From positions 1 to 64,000 of the forward strand of contig NZ_AP019860.1 of assembly GCF_009002475.1 (NCBI RefSeq): 64,000 nt of DNA, written 5' to 3'. The position numbers and the translations under genes are program-made. How positions within the stretch are numbered: the first letter of the stretch is position 1; each line of letters opens with the position of its first letter. This document shows positions 61,577 through 64,000 of the stretch, piece by piece. This stretch comes from Candidatus Uabimicrobium amorphum. Lineage in GTDB: Bacteria; Planctomycetota; Uabimicrobiia; Uabimicrobiales; Uabimicrobiaceae. The notes below the pieces were generated by a model. It was not told the origin of the DNA and ran no database searches. It saw only the letters and a program-made list of their open reading frames with translations.

Positions 61577-63709
61577 TTAATTATAAAATTTCTTATTGTT
61601 TTTCGCATACTCTTGCAAAATAGGTGCAGGAGTAAAGCGTACACCGTGTTTTTCCTGTAAAGACTCAAGAGTTGCGACAACTTTAGAGGCGCCTAACGTA
61701 TCGATATAACGGAATGGGCCGCCTCTAAAAGGAGGAAAACCTAAACCAAGTATCGCTCCGAGATCCCCGTCTCTTGGAGATTTTAAAATACCATCTTGTA
61801 AACAAACAGCTGCTTCGTTGACCATCATTAGGGCAACGCGTAACTGCATTTCTTCCCTGTCAAAAGTTTTGCGTGAGTTCCCACCAAAAAAACGATAAAT
61901 GTCGGTATTGATGGTTTTCTTTTTGCCTTTTTTCTTTGGATAAAGATAAAAACCTTTGCCGTTTTTACGACCCTTCAAACCGGCATCGGTAATTTGTTTG
62001 GCAACATTACTTCCGGTAACTCCACGTTTACTGAAGAGGTCATTCATCACATCGGTTACGTGGGCAGCAACATCAAGACCTACTTCATCAAGCAGGGTAA
62101 TGGGGCCGACAGGATAACCAAATAATTTCATGTTGCGGTCTATATCTTCTATTTTTGCTCCCTCTTCGAGAAGACATATCGCTTCATTCATGAGGGGGGC
62201 TAGAATACGCGTTGTGTAAAAACCCGGTCCGTCACCGACAACAATGACCGTCTTACCTTGCTTTACACCAAGGTCATATGCCGTGGCAGTTACCCAGTCG
62301 GCGGTTTTATCGGTAGTGATAATCTCTAACAGTGGCATTTTGGGTACAGGTGAGAAGTAGTGCATACCGATGACACGTTCTGGATGCTTTGCTTCAGCAG
62401 CAATATCTGTGATGGGGAGAGAAGAGGTGTTGCTGGCAAAAATGCAGTCATCACGCACTACGGCTTCGGTTTCGGCAAGAACTTTGCGTTTTAGGTCAAG
62501 ATCTTCAAATACGGCTTCGATCACAACATCTGTATTGCGCAAAGATTTATAGCTGTCTGTGGGAAATACTTTACTCAAGATGGTGTCTTTTTGAAAAGCA
62601 GTGTAGATGCGCTTTTTGCATTTTACGCCAATATCTTTAGAAATGTTTTTAAAACCGTTATTGGCCGCTTCCATTGATATATCTTTTAAAACGACGCGAA
62701 TGTCTTTTGTTGCAGAGATATTGGCAATACCTGCTCCCATGAGACCAGCACCAAGCATACCTATTTTTTCTACTTTTTTGACTTTGTCTTGTTGTGGATT
62801 TTTCTTACTGTCGGTCATGGCGAAAAACAAATTAACCAGTTGTGTGCTCTCTGGGCTAACAACAAGTTCACCAAAGTTTTTGGATTCTATTTGCAATCCG
62901 CTTTTTAGGTTTGTGCCCATGCCGCGTTTAACACAATCGATAATTTTTAACGGAGCTGGATAGTTGCCATATGTTTGGCGCATAACTTGTTTTTTTGCGG
63001 TGTTGTAGATAATATTTTTTGTTAGGGGAGTGCTCTCTAGAGCTTTTTCCATAAAGCCCATGCGCTTTTTGCGTTTGTGCGGTTTTTTGGTGAGTTTGAG
63101 AGCCACATTTTTTGCTGCTTGTAGTAAACCGTGAGGGTGAATGATTTCGTCAGCCAACCCTATTTTCTTCGCCTTGTGCGGATAGACGTTTCTCCCCGTT
63201 AGCATTAGACCCAAAGCTTTTTGTATACCAATGAGTCGTGGTAAACGTTGTGTTCCTCCACCGCCGGGGAGCAAACCTAACTTGACTTCCGGCAAAGCGA
63301 GAACTGTTTTTGGGTGATCTGTAACAATTCTGTAGTGACAAGCAAGGGCCACTTCCAATCCGCCTCCCATTGTCGTTCCGTTGATTGCCGCAACAAATGG
63401 TTTGGGAAATTTGCTTACACGTGTTAAAAGATCATTGCCGTCCTGGCTGGCCTTCTGTGCGTCTTCTGCTTTATCAAAAGTTTGTAGTACGTCGAGATCT
63501 GCACCGACGATGAAGTTGTCTTTCTTTTTACTGATGAGTACAACGGCTTTGACTTCCGGGTCTTTTTCTAATTCATCGAGCAGTTTAGAGAAGCTATCTA
63601 GTGTTTTTACGGAAAGAGTATTTACTTTTTCTCCTTGGCGGTCTAACCACAAAAGGGCCACACCATCGTCTTTTTGTAAAATAACATCTTTACTTTCTGC
63701 GTTACTCAT
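61577..63709 (-). CDS. Fatty-acid oxidation multifunctional enzyme (FadB/FadJ-like)
   Basis: Enzyme of 710 residues with enoyl-CoA hydratase and L-3-hydroxyacyl-CoA dehydrogenase parts. Hydratase: VVLISKKKDNFIVGADLD, ingredients of the CoA pocket NGTTMGGGLEVALAC (catalytic Glu region) and LPEVKLGLLPGGGGTQRLPR. Dehydrogenase: NAD motif IGMLGAGLMGAGIA (about 316), SNTSSLPITDIA, ERVIGMHYFSPVPKMPLLEII with the catalytic His, and GDGPGFYTTRIL. The C-terminal domain ends with LGLGFPPFRGGPFRYIDTLG. The start is the ATG at 63709 with AGAGGAT 6 bases upstream. The thiolase gene ends 4 bases before it, a usual fad operon order. Confidence 0.95.
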   Translation of the reverse strand: MSNAESKDVILQKDDGVALLWLDRQGEKVNTLSVKTLDSFSKLLDELEKDPEVKAVVLISKKKDNFIVGADLDVLQTFDKAEDAQKASQDGNDLLTRVSKFPKPFVAAINGTTMGGGLEVALACHYRIVTDHPKTVLALPEVKLGLLPGGGGTQRLPRLIGIQKALGLMLTGRNVYPHKAKKIGLADEIIHPHGLLQAAKNVALKLTKKPHKRKKRMGFMEKALESTPLTKNIIYNTAKKQVMRQTYGNYPAPLKIIDCVKRGMGTNLKSGLQIESKNFGELVVSPESTQLVNLFFAMTDSKKNPQQDKVKKVEKIGMLGAGLMGAGIANISATKDIRVVLKDISMEAANNGFKNISKDIGVKCKKRIYTAFQKDTILSKVFPTDSYKSLRNTDVVIEAVFEDLDLKRKVLAETEAVVRDDCIFASNTSSLPITDIAAEAKHPERVIGMHYFSPVPKMPLLEIITTDKTADWVTATAYDLGVKQGKTVIVVGDGPGFYTTRILAPLMNEAICLLEEGAKIEDIDRNMKLFGYPVGPITLLDEVGLDVAAHVTDVMNDLFSKRGVTGSNVAKQITDAGLKGRKNGKGFYLYPKKKGKKKTINTDIYRFFGGNSRKTFDREEMQLRVALMMVNEAAVCLQDGILKSPRDGDLGAILGLGFPPFRGGPFRYIDTLGASKVVATLESLQEKHGVRFTPAPILQEYAKNNKKFYN

Positions 63710-63713
63710 GGTT

Positions 63714-64000
63714 CTATCCTCTACAGTTTTCAATAATCATTGCGTGCCCAAGTGCTCCTGCGGCGCAACTCGCGATTAGAGCAAACTTTTTGTTTTCGTG
63801 TATCAGTCTATTTGCGGCACAAGTAACAAGACGTGAGCCTGTAGCGCCAAAAGGATGTCCAATAGAAAGAGAGCCACCCCACGTATTGACCTTGTCCATG
63901 GGAATTTCTCCTACTTTTTGCGAGCGTCCAAGATTTTCTTTCGCGAAAGTATCACTATCGAGACATTTCAAAGCTGCGAGTACTTGCCCAGCAAAAGCTT
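63714..64000 (-). CDS. Thiolase, C-terminal part (5' end outside window)
   Basis: End of an acetyl-CoA acyltransferase. The frame stays open to the right edge beyond the internal ATG at 63971 (upstream codons read [15 protein letters not shown]), so the gene starts outside the window. Visible motifs are [18 protein letters not shown], containing the catalytic histidine, and [15 protein letters not shown], with the C-terminal catalytic cysteine. The first nucleophilic cysteine would lie upstream. It completes beta-oxidation with the FadB/J-like enzyme encoded 4 bases downstream. Confidence 0.92.
   Translation of the reverse strand, partial: AFAGQVLAALKCLDSDTFAKENLGRSQKVGEIPMDKVNTWGGSLSIGHPFGATGSRLVTCAANRLIHENKKFALIASCAAGALGHAMIIENCRG

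Noticed and set aside
1-64000. tRNA, rRNA, CRISPR array or complete insertion sequence
   Set aside because: I saw no conserved RNA sequence, regularly spaced repeats or transposase in any frame.

Overview
The window is an AT-rich bacterial chromosomal segment with long co-directional runs of genes joined by ATGA or TAATG start/stop overlaps. Several traits suggest a Planctomycetota-like organism, possibly a Uabimicrobium-type lineage: a kinase-like protein behind a GspE-N-like helical region, a secreted redoxin/cytochrome c/copper-monooxygenase fusion, and a mix of natural-product and exopolysaccharide genes. This assignment is an inference from gene content. No rRNA or other marker gene is present to settle it. 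I saw no tRNA, rRNA, CRISPR array or intact insertion sequence.

Region 1 (1-12976) is the right-hand part of a PKS/NRPS-type gene cluster running off the left edge. It contains the tail of a sulfotransferase resembling PKS sulfotransferase domains, a C-A-T-TE NRPS with a valine-like code, an ABC exporter, a PhyH-type hydroxylase, and a 1942-residue NRPS. The large NRPS reads LnmK-like domain, T, Cy, A with embedded oxidase, T, TE, and has a near-perfect cysteine code, so it should build a thiazole. Both thioesterases have cysteine in place of the usual serine nucleophile. An SGNH-like membrane protein (minus strand) and a second PhyH enzyme follow, to 15343.

Region 2 (15390-20142, minus strand) encodes a GltS-type sodium symporter, a TAXI-type binding lipoprotein directly downstream, and the redoxin/cytochrome/monooxygenase fusion. 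A small secreted protein with a strong terminator (20429-20965) and a 611-bp stretch without a convincing gene separate it from the next locus.

Region 3 (21577-53463) is a large Wzx/Wzy-type exopolysaccharide locus. It has an outer-membrane export lipoprotein, a tyrosine autokinase with its PHP phosphatase, an O-antigen-ligase-like protein, a Wzy-like polymerase, a flippase, four glycosyltransferase or methyltransferase-like enzymes, a CapD/WbpM-type dehydratase, UDP-GlcNAc 2-epimerase and a UDP-glucuronate 4-epimerase-like enzyme. Tailoring genes include a carbamoyltransferase, a polysaccharide deacetylase, a heparinase-type lyase, an AlgI-type O-acyltransferase and four SGNH proteins. No initiating phosphoglycosyltransferase is visible, so one is probably encoded elsewhere.

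Region 4 (53693-64000) is ordinary housekeeping and envelope content: a DUF2834-like membrane protein, a thioredoxin-like lipid-side protein, a glycosylase-annotated protein, a secreted CocE-type hydrolase, a BatD-like lipoprotein, a degenerate Ser/Thr kinase, a PlsB-like acyltransferase pair, and a fatty-acid oxidation pair (FadB/J-like enzyme plus the end of a thiolase). A dispersed repeat occurs twice here, once as the arm of a long hairpin.
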